Assembly: GCA_002371315.1 (NCBI GenBank) | Contig: DFHL01000015.1 | Location: 13,739 to 34,630 of the forward strand | Reading direction: 5' to 3' | DNA: 20,892 nucleotides | Origin: Bacteroidales bacterium UBA3724 | Lineage (GTDB): Bacteria; Bacteroidota; Bacteroidia; Bacteroidales; P3 | Part shown: one piece after another, positions 1 through 7,736 of the stretch | Layout: each line of letters opens with the position of its first letter | How positions within the stretch are numbered: position 1 is the first letter of the stretch | Notes under the pieces: model-generated | Databases searched by the model: none | Seen by the model: the letters and a program-made list of their open reading frames with translations, nothing else | What the model was told of the DNA's origin: nothing | Translations under genes and position numbers: made by a program

Positions 1-126
1 GTACAACGGGCAGTGCAGGTGCTGCAAAATAGGCAGTTGCACGGAGCTCTTTTTGGGCTTCTGGGGCCCCCTGGACGGCCGATTGCGGTGCCGTTGGCAG
101 GGGCAGATGCGGGGCCGAAAGATTAT

Positions 127-160
127 TTTTTTCCAAATTACAACTTTTTTTGTATCTTTG
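127..160 (+). promoter_or_regulatory. Bacteroidota-type promoter of the secreted YD/KE-rich protein gene
   Basis: A perfect -7 element of the Bacteroidota form TAnnTTTG (TATCTTTG, 153-160) sits 26 bases before the ATG at 187. A T-rich stretch around 127-133 lies at the right distance for the weaker -33 element. This supports the start at 187 rather than an in-frame start further upstream, because the upstream extension would lie across and before the promoter. Confidence 0.7.
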
Positions 161-186
161 CATCGCTAAAAATATGTTTTTTTATT

Positions 187-1587
187 ATGAAAAAAGCCTT
201 ATTTCTTTCTATCATAGCGTTTTGCGCCGCTCTGACGGTGCAGTCGCAGGATGTCGTAAACCTCCGTATGGACTGCCAGCAGATGGGCTTGCGCGGATAT
301 GTGGCCTCGATGGACGAGGATATCCTGCTGCGCAAGGACTATTTCCGCGAGGACTGGCCCCAGCGCAAGTGGTTCGTCAAGGATCTGCGCAACGTGCTGC
401 GCGAGGACGATGGCCGCATCGTGACCTTCAACCCCGCCGGGCGCCTGCTCAGCGTCACCTACACCCATCAGGGGCGCCAGGGCAAGACGACCAGCTGCAG
501 CTATGCCTCGAACGGCCTGCTGTCGTCGTTCGTCGGCGAGGGCTATAAGGTTGAGGCCAAGTACAATGGCAATATGGCCGACATCAACGTCTATGCCGAA
601 ACCAAGGACTACAAGAGCGTCAACCTGGCCAAGGCCGACCTCAACACGACGCCATACACCAACACCTATCCCTTCGACCTCAAGTGCCGCCAGGAGCTGG
701 ACGACGACGGGCTGGTGCTGAAGTCGAGCTACTACTACGTCGACAGCCTGCCCGCCAAGGTGTGCGAATATAGCTACAATCACAACCGCCTGCTGGTCAG
801 TGAGAAAGTTACCGACTACACCTCGGGCGAAAAGGCCGTCAGCACGGTACAGTACACCTACGACAACCGCGATTTCCTCATCAAGAAGGTGACCCACGGC
901 AAGGCCCTCGACGAGACCTGCACCTACGAGAACAACGAGCAGGGCGACTGCATCAAGATGACCGTCGAGCGTCCATACGCCACGATTGTCTATACGTTTG
1001 AATATGTGTACGATTCGATGGGTAACTGGACGGTGCGCCTGCAGTACGAGGACGGCATTTTCGACAATGCCGCCCTGCGCACGCTGACCTACCACAAGGC
1101 CCCGGCCGAGCCGAAGGCCAAGGCTGCCAAACAGGCTAAGGACAAGAAAGCCAAGGCCGACAAGCCGACGAAGGAGAAGAAAGTCAAGGCCGACAAGAAA
1201 GCGTCGAAGAGGGAAGATTGTTCCGCAGAGGACAAAAAGGCTGAAAGAGGGCGCGTAGCCCTCGAGAAGAAGGCCGCCAAAGAGGCCAAGGCGCGCGAGA
1301 AGGAGGAGATGAAGGCCCAGCAGGAGCGCGCCAAGGAGGCCGAAAAGTCTATGACCAAGGAGGAGCGCAAGGCCGCACAAGCTGAACGCAAGGCTGCCGA
1401 AAAGGCCGAAAAGGAGCGCGTAGCCGCCGAGAAGAAGGCTGAGAAGGAGCGCGTGGCCGCCGAGAAGAAGGCCGAGAAGGAGCGCGTAGCCGCCGAGAAG
1501 AAGGCTGAGAAGGAGCGCGTGGCTGCCGAGAAGAAGGCAGCCAAAGAGCGTGCCGCCGCCGAGAAGAAGGCAGCGAAAGGCAAATGA
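187..1587 (+). CDS. secreted YD-repeat-like protein with long Lys/Glu/Ala-rich helical tail
   Basis: A 466-residue protein of unknown function. Residues 1-20 form a signal peptide (MKKALFLSIIAFCAALTVQS), so the product is exported. The body (about 21-305) has tyrosine-rich beta-strand patterns such as VQYTYDNRDFLIKKV and YDSMGNWTVRLQYEDG, which resemble RHS/YD-type repeats of Bacteroidales surface or periplasmic proteins. The tail (about 306-466) is almost entirely K, A, E and R and ends in five near-exact 11-residue units (AEKERVAAEKK). Such a tail should form a long charged helix, comparable in composition to TolA domain II. The start at 187 is chosen because the signal peptide begins there and a promoter lies just upstream; the reading frame is open further upstream but has no coding character. 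No lipobox is seen. The tail composition makes homology searches unreliable for this part. Confidence 0.82.
   Translation: MKKALFLSIIAFCAALTVQSQDVVNLRMDCQQMGLRGYVASMDEDILLRKDYFREDWPQRKWFVKDLRNVLREDDGRIVTFNPAGRLLSVTYTHQGRQGKTTSCSYASNGLLSSFVGEGYKVEAKYNGNMADINVYAETKDYKSVNLAKADLNTTPYTNTYPFDLKCRQELDDDGLVLKSSYYYVDSLPAKVCEYSYNHNRLLVSEKVTDYTSGEKAVSTVQYTYDNRDFLIKKVTHGKALDETCTYENNEQGDCIKMTVERPYATIVYTFEYVYDSMGNWTVRLQYEDGIFDNAALRTLTYHKAPAEPKAKAAKQAKDKKAKADKPTKEKKVKADKKASKREDCSAEDKKAERGRVALEKKAAKEAKAREKEEMKAQQERAKEAEKSMTKEERKAAQAERKAAEKAEKERVAAEKKAEKERVAAEKKAEKERVAAEKKAEKERVAAEKKAAKERAAAEKKAAKGK
1405..1584 (+). repeat. 33-bp in-frame tandem repeat (5 units plus a partial)
   Basis: Five consecutive 33-base units (1405, 1438, 1471, 1504, 1537) encode the 11-residue repeat AEKERVAAEKK, and a shortened sixth follows before the stop. 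Units 1-4 differ mostly by synonymous changes (gcc/gct, gta/gtg), and alternate units are most alike, which suggests expansion by duplication of a two-unit block. The period is a multiple of three, so copy-number change would lengthen or shorten the tail without a frameshift. Confidence 0.9.
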
Positions 1588-1683
1588 CGACCCGTCGCGG
1601 TTTCGAGACAATCAACTTAAAGTAGGTGGCCGATAATAAATTACATTTCGCTTTGCTGTGCGATACACCCTTTTTGCTTGGCT

Positions 1684-1841
1684 GTGCGACACACCCCGCC
1701 CTTCGGGCACCCCTCTCCGAGAGGGGATGGCTACGCAGTCCATTGCTTTACAGACTTTTGAACTTTAGAGACGGGTTAAAGAACCGCCACCGCGCCATCC
1801 CCTCTCGGAGAGGGGTGCCCGAAGGGCGGGGTGTGTCGCAC
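1684..1841. repeat. 158-bp element with perfect 47-bp terminal inverted repeats
   Basis: 1684-1730 and 1795-1841 are exact reverse complements over 47 bases, around a 64-base centre. Each arm contains two smaller palindromes (GCCCTTCGGGC and CCCCTCTCCGAGAGGGG). A degenerate copy of the outer end lies just before the element (about 1655-1671). It has no coding capacity of its own: the open frame across it (1626-1874) is a by-product of the repeat. It looks like a MITE or REP-like palindromic element. No clear target-site duplication is seen. It fills most of the 314-base gap between the first two genes. Confidence 0.85.
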
Positions 1842-1901
1842 CATACGGACATTCTTTACCTGCTGTCAATTTAAATCAACGCATAACAAAATCCTTTCCA
1901 C

Positions 1902-2993
1902 GTGACAAATCTTGCCGAATATATGAGTGGCAGCATCCGCAACATTATGACTGCCGCCTACCGTAACCTGTTGTCCAATCCGCGCGAGGCCAAGTTTGCC
2001 TTCCGTATGCAACAGGCTTTCTCCAAGTCGGAGAATCGCCGCAAAACCATCGCCGACAAGGAGGGCGTCGATGTGCCGCCGTTCCTGATCTGCAGCATCG
2101 CCACGCAGTGCAACCTGCATTGCAAGGGCTGCTATGCCCGCAGCAACGGCATCGCCAACGATGTCGGCGACAACAGCAAGCCGACCCTCACGGCCGAACA
2201 GTGGGGCACCATCTTCGGCGAGGCTGCCGACATTGGCGTCAATTTTGCCCTGCTGGCCGGTGGCGAGCCGATGATGCGGCGCGATGTGCTCGAGGCTGCC
2301 GCCAAGGAGGAGCGTATGATTTTCCCGGTCTTCACCAACGGCACGCTTATCGGACCGACATATATCGTTTTTCTGCGCAACAACTTCAATATCATACCTA
2401 TTATCAGCATTGAAGGCTCTGGCGAAGGCACCGACCAGCGTCGCGGCAAGGGGGTATACCAGCGCGCTATGCTGTCGATGGATATGCTGCACGCCGAGCA
2501 TCTTTTCTTCGGCGTCAGCATCACGGTGACGACCGGGAATTTCCGTTATGTCACCTCGCCCGAGTTCCTCGGCGGGCTTCAGGTCAAGGGCTGCAAGCTG
2601 GTTTTTTATGTCGAATATGTGCCCACCGAGCCGGGGAGCGAACACCTGGCGTTCGGCGACGCCGATGTCGAGGAGATGGAGCGGCTGCTGGAGTCGGCAC
2701 GCGAACGCTTTGACGACATCATTTTCCTCTCTTTCCCCGGCGACGAGAAGGCCGTGGGTGGCTGTCTGGCTTCGGGTCGCGGCTTCTTCCATATCGGGCC
2801 TGACGGCTCGGCCGAGCCGTGTCCGTTCTCGCCCTTCAGCGACAGCAACGTGCTGACACTCGGCGTCAAGGGTGCCCTGCAGTCGCCCCTGTTCCGCAAG
2901 TTGCGCGACCTCCACGCCCTCGGCTGGGAGCACACCGGCGGCTGCACCCTTTTCGAACACCGCGAAGAGGTGGAGCAATTGCTGAGGAGTTAG
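1902..2993 (+). CDS. radical SAM protein of unknown substrate
   Basis: A 363-residue radical SAM enzyme, cytosolic. The [4Fe-4S]-binding motif is CNLHCKGC (C70, C74, C77), preceded by a beta strand (FLICSIATQ), and the SAM-contacting GGEP is at 120-123. The C-terminal third has three further cysteines (C288, C307 in EPCPF, C348 in GGC), which might bind an auxiliary cluster but do not make a full SPASM domain. The start is GTG at 1902; an in-frame ATG at 1923 would remove seven residues. I prefer GTG because the residues LAEYMSGSI fit the N-terminal pattern I recall for related Bacteroidales proteins. It stands alone: no peptide precursor, transporter or partner enzyme is beside it. The substrate cannot be inferred. 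Confidence 0.88.
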   Translation: MTNLAEYMSGSIRNIMTAAYRNLLSNPREAKFAFRMQQAFSKSENRRKTIADKEGVDVPPFLICSIATQCNLHCKGCYARSNGIANDVGDNSKPTLTAEQWGTIFGEAADIGVNFALLAGGEPMMRRDVLEAAAKEERMIFPVFTNGTLIGPTYIVFLRNNFNIIPIISIEGSGEGTDQRRGKGVYQRAMLSMDMLHAEHLFFGVSITVTTGNFRYVTSPEFLGGLQVKGCKLVFYVEYVPTEPGSEHLAFGDADVEEMERLLESARERFDDIIFLSFPGDEKAVGGCLASGRGFFHIGPDGSAEPCPFSPFSDSNVLTLGVKGALQSPLFRKLRDLHALGWEHTGGCTLFEHREEVEQLLRS

Positions 2994-2998
2994 TTTTT

Positions 2999-3113
2999 GG
3001 GAGTTAAGGGAAGTTAAGAGGAGTTAAAGAAGTTAAGGGACAATACATACCAGCATTAGCCGAATGTATTGTCCCTTAACTTCCCTTAACTTCTTTAACT
3101 TCCCTTAACTCCC
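2999..3113. repeat. intergenic hairpin of GTTAAG-type short repeats
   Basis: The left arm (2999-3048) is built from irregular GTTAAGGGAA/GTTAAGAGG/GTTAAAGAA units ending in GGGACAATACAT. The right arm (3064-3113) begins with ATGTATTGTCCCTTAACTT and continues with TTAACTTCCC units, so the two arms pair almost throughout, with a few internal offsets, around a 15-base loop. It lies between the convergent radical SAM and serS genes, so it may end transcription from both sides. Confidence 0.8.
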
Positions 3114-3121
3114 TTTAACTT

Positions 3122-4393
3122 CTAAATCTTGTCGAATCCCAGATAGGGGCGCAGGCACTCGGGCATAGTGATGCCGTCGGGGGTCTGGTTGTTTTCGAGC
3201 AGGGCTGCGACGATGCGTGGCAGGGCAAGTGCGCTGCCGTTGAGGGTGTGGCACAGGCGCATCTTGCCGTCGCTGTCCTTGAAGCGCAGCTTCATACGGT
3301 TGGCCTGGAAGGCCTCGAAGTTGCTTACCGAACTGACTTCGAGCCAGCGCTTCTGTGCGGCGCTCCACACTTCGAAGTCGAAGGTCATTGCCGACGTGAA
3401 GCTGATGTCGCCGCCGCAGAGCTTGAGGATGCGGTAGGGGAGACCCAGCTTGTCGAGCAGTCCGCCGACGTGGTGTTTCATCTCCTCGAGGCGCTCATAG
3501 CTGCGGTCGGGGTGCTCGATGACGACGATTTCGACTTTCGAGAACTCGTGCAGGCGGTTCAGTCCGCGCACGTCCTTGCCGTAGCTGCCGGCTTCGCGGC
3601 GGAAGCACTCGCTGTAGCCCACGTGGCGGATGGGGAACTGGTCGGCGCTGACGATTTCGCCACGGTAGATGTTGGTGATGGGCACCTCGGCGGTGGGAAT
3701 CATATAGAATCCGTCGAGCGGGATGGCGTACATCTGGCCTTCCTTGTCTGGCAGCTGGCCGGTGCCGAGGCCGCTGGCCTCGTTGACCATCAGCGGGGGC
3801 TGGATTTCGACGTAGCCGGCGTTGGTGGCCTCGTTGAGGAAGAAGTTGATGAGGGCGCGCTGCAGGCGTGCGCCCTTGCCTTTGTAGAAGGGGAATCCGG
3901 CGCCGGTCACCTTGTTGCCCAGCTCGAAGTCGACGATGTCGTACTTGGCGCAGAGGTCCCAGTGGGGCAGTGCGTCGGCGGGCAGTTCGGGCATAGTGCC
4001 GAAGCGGCCGACCTCGAGGTTGTCGTCGGCCGACTTGCCGCGCGGCACGCTGATGTGCGGCGTGTTGGGCAGGCTGATGAGCTTGGCGTTGAGTTCCTGT
4101 TCGACGGCGGCCATCTCTTCGCCCATCCGCTTCTCGTCGGCTTTGAGCTCGGCGGTGCGGGCTTTCTTGGTTTCGGCCTCGTCGCGGCGGCCTTGCTTGA
4201 ACAGCATACCGATTTCTTTTGCTATGGCGTTCTGTTCGGCCTTGATGGCGTCGCTGTCTTTCTGTATGGCGCGGCGTTTTTCGTCGAGGGCGATGATTTC
4301 GTCGATGCGCTGCTCCACGTCGGCGACGTTCTTTATTTTAAGACGTTCGATGCACTCGTCGCGGTGCTCTTTGATATATTGAAGCTGAATCAT
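3122..4393 (-). CDS. serS: seryl-tRNA synthetase
   Basis: Full-length (423 residues) class II seryl-tRNA synthetase, which charges tRNA-Ser in the cytosol. The N-terminal part (about 26-108) is the charged coiled-coil arm that holds the tRNA. The catalytic core shows TAEVPITNIYRGEI (234-247), motif 2 FRREAGSYGKDVRGL (264-278) and motif 3 GSALALPRIVAALLENNQ (386-403), and the protein ends with PYLGFDKI as expected. The start ATG is at 4393. The upstream sequence is dominated by an 8-nt tandem repeat, and I see no TAnnTTTG element, so its promoter is not located. It converges with the radical SAM gene. Confidence 0.97.
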   Translation of the reverse strand: MIQLQYIKEHRDECIERLKIKNVADVEQRIDEIIALDEKRRAIQKDSDAIKAEQNAIAKEIGMLFKQGRRDEAETKKARTAELKADEKRMGEEMAAVEQELNAKLISLPNTPHISVPRGKSADDNLEVGRFGTMPELPADALPHWDLCAKYDIVDFELGNKVTGAGFPFYKGKGARLQRALINFFLNEATNAGYVEIQPPLMVNEASGLGTGQLPDKEGQMYAIPLDGFYMIPTAEVPITNIYRGEIVSADQFPIRHVGYSECFRREAGSYGKDVRGLNRLHEFSKVEIVVIEHPDRSYERLEEMKHHVGGLLDKLGLPYRILKLCGGDISFTSAMTFDFEVWSAAQKRWLEVSSVSNFEAFQANRMKLRFKDSDGKMRLCHTLNGSALALPRIVAALLENNQTPDGITMPECLRPYLGFDKI

Positions 4394-4418
4394 TGTTTTA
4401 TATAGTTGTTTATTTAAT

Positions 4419-4466
4419 GCGTTATTGCGTTATTGCGTTATTGCGTTAATGCGTTAGTGCGTTAGT
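4419..4466. repeat. 8-nt tandem repeat, six units
   Basis: Six consecutive 8-base units: three GCGTTATT, one GCGTTAAT and two GCGTTAGT. They lie directly upstream of the serS start codon, in what should be its promoter or leader region, so a change in copy number could alter serS expression. This effect is inferred. Confidence 0.9.
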
Positions 4467-4482
4467 GGCTGACGCGTTCGTG

Positions 4483-4529
4483 TCACAGGTCACAGGTCAC
4501 AGGTCACTGTTCACAGGTCACTATTCACC
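4483..4529. repeat. 7-nt tandem repeat (TCACAGG), about 6.7 units
   Basis: Units run TCACAGG three times, TCACTGT, TCACAGG, TCACTAT, then a partial unit. The same core, preceded by a similar GCGTTCGTGTCACAGGTCAC-like string, appears again at 6150-6183 before pepD. It lies between serS and the ferredoxin gene. Confidence 0.88.
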
Positions 4530-4538
4530 AATCAAATA

Positions 4539-4571
4539 AAGAGGATGCACCGCTGGGCGACGCATCCTCTT
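4539..4571 (-). terminator. terminator of the ferredoxin gene
   Basis: A 10-bp perfect stem (AAGAGGATGC at 4539-4548 with GCATCCTCTT at 4562-4571) lies 22 bases past the ferredoxin stop. On the minus strand it is followed by TATTTGATT, a weak T-rich tail. Confidence 0.65.
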
Positions 4572-4593
4572 ATGAATGTAACTTTTTTGACGA

Positions 4594-4761
4594 TTAGCCT
4601 TCGACGATGGCGCCGGTGGGGCAGGCGTCAGCGCAGGTGCCGCAGCTAACGCAAGCGTTTTCGTCAATCTTGTAGATGTCGCCTTCGGAAATAGCTCCAA
4701 CGGGGCATTCGCCAGCGCAGGTACCGCAAGCAACACAAGTGTCAGTGATTCTGTAAGCCAT
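4594..4761 (-). CDS. 2[4Fe-4S] ferredoxin, clostridial type
   Basis: A 55-residue protein that begins MAYRITDTC and ends PTGAIVEG. It has two CxxCxxCxxxCP cluster motifs: CVACGTCAGECP (first half) and CVSCGTCADACP (second half), each followed by the usual GAI. This is a small, soluble, low-potential electron carrier for cytosolic redox enzymes such as pyruvate:ferredoxin oxidoreductase, hydrogenase or radical SAM enzymes. It is complete and normal in length for the family. It has its own promoter and terminator, so it is probably transcribed alone. Confidence 0.97.
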   Translation of the reverse strand: MAYRITDTCVACGTCAGECPVGAISEGDIYKIDENACVSCGTCADACPTGAIVEG

Positions 4762-4795
4762 TTTTCTTTGAGTTTTAAAGGTTAATAATGTTTTG

Positions 4796-4803
4796 CAAAA
4801 GTA
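4796..4803 (-). promoter_or_regulatory. -7 promoter element of the ferredoxin gene
   Basis: On the minus strand the sequence reads TACTTTTG, a perfect TAnnTTTG element, 34 bases before the ferredoxin ATG. The -33 region is poorly conserved. Confidence 0.7.
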
Positions 4804-4911
4804 CTATATTTTTCGCATTCGACATCGGTTTTTGACATATTTTTTTGTTGGTATGATGTTAATTCGTTGAAATATAGCTCTGTTAGTGGTGAAAACTTGG
4901 ACGCGGTACCC

Positions 4912-4933
4912 CATTCCGACGGCTTTCGGAATG
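4912..4933. other. hairpin downstream of gpsA
   Basis: An 8-bp stem (CATTCCGA / TCGGAATG) with a 6-base loop lies about 55 bases past the gpsA stop. There is no T-run on the minus-strand side, so it is only a possible terminator. Confidence 0.35.
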
Positions 4934-4988
4934 CTGATTTTAGGCGTGTTTTTCTGTTTTTTGGACTATTTTAGTGCGTCGTTGTGTG

Positions 4989-6008
4989 TCAATGCAGGTT
5001 CTCCAGCAGTCGCTTGATGGTGCGGTCGATGGGCTTCTTTTCGTATAGGACGGCATAGACTGCCTCGACGATGGGCAGGTGCATATCGAGCTGTTTCAGA
5101 ATCTTTTTGATGCCTTTGACGGCATAGTATCCTTCGGCCACCATCTTCATTTCGAGCTGGGCGGCCTTGATGCTGTAGCCATAGCCCAGCATATTGCCGA
5201 AGGTGCGGTTGCGGCTGAACTGCGAGTAGCTGGTAACCAGCAGGTCGCCCAGGTAGGCGAAGCTCTCGAACTGGCGCAGGCGCGCGTCGGCGCTGAAGTC
5301 GCCATTGCCTATCATTGGCGAGATGCGCTGCATAAAGTCGGTCATCTCCTGCAGGGCGTCGCTGATGAGCACGGCGATGATGTTGTCGCCATAGCCCAGT
5401 CCACGGCACATACCGGCGGCGATGGCATAGATGTTCTTGAGCACGGCGGCGCACTCGATGCCGGTCATATCGGTCGAATAGGTGGTCTTGATGTAGTGGC
5501 AGCTGAGCTGGCTGCGCACCTGTTCGGCGAAGTCGCGGTTGGTCGAGGCCACGGCCAGGTAGGTCAGGCGCTGGCGAGCAGCCTCTTCGGCGTGCGAAGG
5601 ACCGCTGACGATGCACAACTGGCTGTAGTCCATACCGATTTGCTCGCGCAGATACTCGGTGATGATGGTGGTGTATTCGGGCACGATGCCCTTCACGGCC
5701 GAGATGACGCGTTTGCGCAGCAGCAACTCGCGCGGCACGGTTTTCAGGGCCTTGTCGACAAAGGCCGAGGGTACGACGAGATAGATGTCGTCGCTCTTCT
5801 CCACGACCTCGCGGATGTCGCTGCTGATGTTGCAGCGGTCGGTGTCGATATAGGCCTCGCTCAGATAAAGCGGGTTGTGTTTTTCTTCGCGCAAAACGGG
5901 TATGGCTTCTTCCTCGCGAACCCACCAATTTATGCGCCTGTCTTGCTTTTCGAGCAGTATTTTTACGATTGCGGTAGCCCAACTGCCGCTTCCTAAAAGT
6001 CCTATCAT
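4989..6008 (-). CDS. gpsA: NAD(P)-dependent glycerol-3-phosphate dehydrogenase
   Basis: 339 residues, the normal GpsA length. It reduces dihydroxyacetone phosphate to sn-glycerol 3-phosphate for phospholipid synthesis, in the cytosol. The N-terminal dinucleotide-binding loop is GLLGSGSWATA (3-13). The substrate site shows VSAVKG-like VISAVKG (101-107, K106) and SGPSHAEEA (135-143). The helix with the catalytic lysine is VLKNIYAIAAG (189-199, K191). The ATG at 6008 is confirmed by a perfect -7 element upstream. It is next to the ferredoxin gene, but the 227-base gap and separate promoters argue against one operon. Confidence 0.96.
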   Translation of the reverse strand: MIGLLGSGSWATAIVKILLEKQDRRINWWVREEEAIPVLREEKHNPLYLSEAYIDTDRCNISSDIREVVEKSDDIYLVVPSAFVDKALKTVPRELLLRKRVISAVKGIVPEYTTIITEYLREQIGMDYSQLCIVSGPSHAEEAARQRLTYLAVASTNRDFAEQVRSQLSCHYIKTTYSTDMTGIECAAVLKNIYAIAAGMCRGLGYGDNIIAVLISDALQEMTDFMQRISPMIGNGDFSADARLRQFESFAYLGDLLVTSYSQFSRNRTFGNMLGYGYSIKAAQLEMKMVAEGYYAVKGIKKILKQLDMHLPIVEAVYAVLYEKKPIDRTIKRLLENLH

Positions 6009-6057
6009 TTTGAAATGTATGTGTTTATTTGTTTTGGAAAGATCAACAATGGTTCTG

Positions 6058-6065
6058 CAAAGTTA
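6058..6065 (-). promoter_or_regulatory. -7 promoter element of gpsA
   Basis: The minus strand reads TAACTTTG (perfect TAnnTTTG) 49 bases before the gpsA ATG, with a T-run about 12 bases further upstream. Confidence 0.7.
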
Positions 6066-6124
6066 AGAAAAAAAACATACGACACAACAAAAAATGTGTT
6101 AATTCGTTAATTTGTTAGTGAACG

Positions 6125-6183
6125 GTGACCTGTGACTGGTGACACGAATGCGCTCGTATCACAGGTCACTTGTCACAGGTCAC
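6125..6183. repeat. TCACAGG-type inverted and direct repeat before pepD
   Basis: GTGACCTGTGA (6125-6135) pairs perfectly with TCACAGGTCAC (6159-6169) around a 23-base loop, and a second TCACAGGTCAC copy follows (6173-6183). The same heptamer is tandemly repeated at 4483-4529. It lies in the leader region of pepD, between the divergent gpsA and pepD genes. Confidence 0.85.
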
Positions 6184-6219
6184 AAATGCGAGTTGATTTA
6201 ATCATAAAAACCAAACGAT

Positions 6220-7665
6220 ATGCTTTCACAATTGAAACCCGCCTCTGTATGGCGTTATTTCGGCGAGATTATGCAAATCCCGCGTCCATCGAAACACGAA
6301 GAGAAGATTTCGGCCTACCTGCAGAAGTTTGGCCGCGACCACGGTCTGGAAACCCTCAGCGACGAGCTGGGCAACGTGCTGATCCGCAAGCCCGCATCGA
6401 AAGGCTACGAACAGTCGCAGGGCGTATGCCTGCAGGCCCATATGGATATGGTGTGCGAGAAGAACGGCGACAAGCAGTTCGACTTCCTCAAGGATGCCAT
6501 CCAGCCGGTGCTTGATGGCGAATGGCTGACGGCCGACGGCACCACGCTGGGCGCCGACGACGGCATCGGCGTTGCCGCCATCCTTGCCATCCTCGACGAC
6601 GACACCATCGAGCACGGTCCGCTCGAGGCTCTGTTCACCGTCGACGAGGAGACCGGCCTGACCGGCGCCGGCGGTCTTTCGACCGAGTGGCTCAAGAGCG
6701 ACATCCTGCTCAACTTCGACGACGAGGACGAGGGCGAGTTCTGCATCGGCTGCGCCGGCGGCATCGACACCACCGTGGCCATCGACTACACCACGCGCTA
6801 CTGCCCGGCCGGCGAGGTGGCCTATCGCGTCAAGGTCAGCGGCCTGAAGGGTGGCCACAGCGGCGACGACATCAACAAGGGCCTTGCCAATGCCAACAAG
6901 CTGCTGGCCCGCATCCTTTGGAACGCCACCGAGCAGTGCAAGATCGGCTTGGCCCGCATCGACGGCGGCAACCTGCGCAATGCCATTGCCCGCGAGGCCT
7001 GGGCCGACATCGTCGTGGCCAAGGATTTCGATGGCGACTTCAAGAAGATGGTCGACGAGTTCCGCCAGCATCTGACCTTCGAGTTCCGCAGCACCGAGCC
7101 TGACCTCAAGGTCGAACTGCTGCCCATCGATATGCCGCAGCTGCTCATCGACCGCGACACGCAGTACAACCTGCTCAACGTGCTGCTGGCCTGTGCCCAC
7201 GGCGTGCTGGCTATGAGCCGCGAGATCCCCAACTTTGTCGAGACCTCGACCAATCTGGCTTCTGTAAAGATGGACGACAAGCAGATACATATCGCCACCA
7301 GCCAGCGCAGCTCGGTCGAGAGTGCCAAACGTGCTGCCGCCCAGAAGATTGAGGCCACGTTCCGTATGATTGGCGCCCACGTGAGCCACGGCGACGGATA
7401 CCCCGGCTGGACCCCCAACCCCAGCAGCCGCGTGCTGAAGGTCGGCGTCGAGACCTACAAGGCTATGTACGGCAAGGAGCCCGTCGTCCGCGCCATCCAC
7501 GCCGGACTCGAGTGCGGCCTTATCGGAGAGAAGTATCCCAAGATGGATATGATCAGCTACGGGCCCACACTGCGCGGCGTCCACAGCCCCGACGAGCGCA
7601 TCGAAATAAAGACCGTCCAGATGTTCTGGGACCTCACGCTTCAGATACTCAAGAACTTGAAGTGA
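6220..7665 (+). CDS. pepD: aminoacyl-histidine dipeptidase (peptidase D, M20C)
   Basis: 481 residues, the usual length of PepD. This cytosolic di-zinc dipeptidase cleaves Xaa-His and a range of other dipeptides. All metal ligands line up with E. coli PepD: H74 (QAHMDM), D113 (LGADDGIG), E144 with general base E143 (VDEETGL), D167 (NFDDEDEG) and H455 (RGVHSPDE). GGHSG in the dimerisation (lid) domain is at 209-213. The ATG at 6220 gives the standard N-terminus (LKPASVWRYFGEI). It appears monocistronic: it is divergent from gpsA and ends at a strong bidirectional terminator. Peptide scavenging fits an amino-acid-fermenting Bacteroidales. Confidence 0.96.
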   Translation: MLSQLKPASVWRYFGEIMQIPRPSKHEEKISAYLQKFGRDHGLETLSDELGNVLIRKPASKGYEQSQGVCLQAHMDMVCEKNGDKQFDFLKDAIQPVLDGEWLTADGTTLGADDGIGVAAILAILDDDTIEHGPLEALFTVDEETGLTGAGGLSTEWLKSDILLNFDDEDEGEFCIGCAGGIDTTVAIDYTTRYCPAGEVAYRVKVSGLKGGHSGDDINKGLANANKLLARILWNATEQCKIGLARIDGGNLRNAIAREAWADIVVAKDFDGDFKKMVDEFRQHLTFEFRSTEPDLKVELLPIDMPQLLIDRDTQYNLLNVLLACAHGVLAMSREIPNFVETSTNLASVKMDDKQIHIATSQRSSVESAKRAAAQKIEATFRMIGAHVSHGDGYPGWTPNPSSRVLKVGVETYKAMYGKEPVVRAIHAGLECGLIGEKYPKMDMISYGPTLRGVHSPDERIEIKTVQMFWDLTLQILKNLK

Positions 7666-7736
7666 TACTTCATACGAAAACGAAAACCCAAACGAAAAGG
7701 GCTACTCAGAGAACGGAAAAGTGAGATCGACAAACC

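Noticed and set aside
199..1611. 470-codon open frame on the minus strand opposite the first gene
   Set aside because: It is the mirror of a Lys/Glu-rich coding strand and shows only Leu/Gly low complexity. The plus-strand gene has a signal peptide and promoter.
1626..1874. 82-codon open frame on the plus strand
   Set aside because: It runs through both arms of the inverted repeat, and its residues mirror the repeat. It shows no domain or signal.
1902..2993. RiPP (modified peptide) gene cluster around the radical SAM gene
   Set aside because: No small precursor gene, exporter or peptidase lies next to it.
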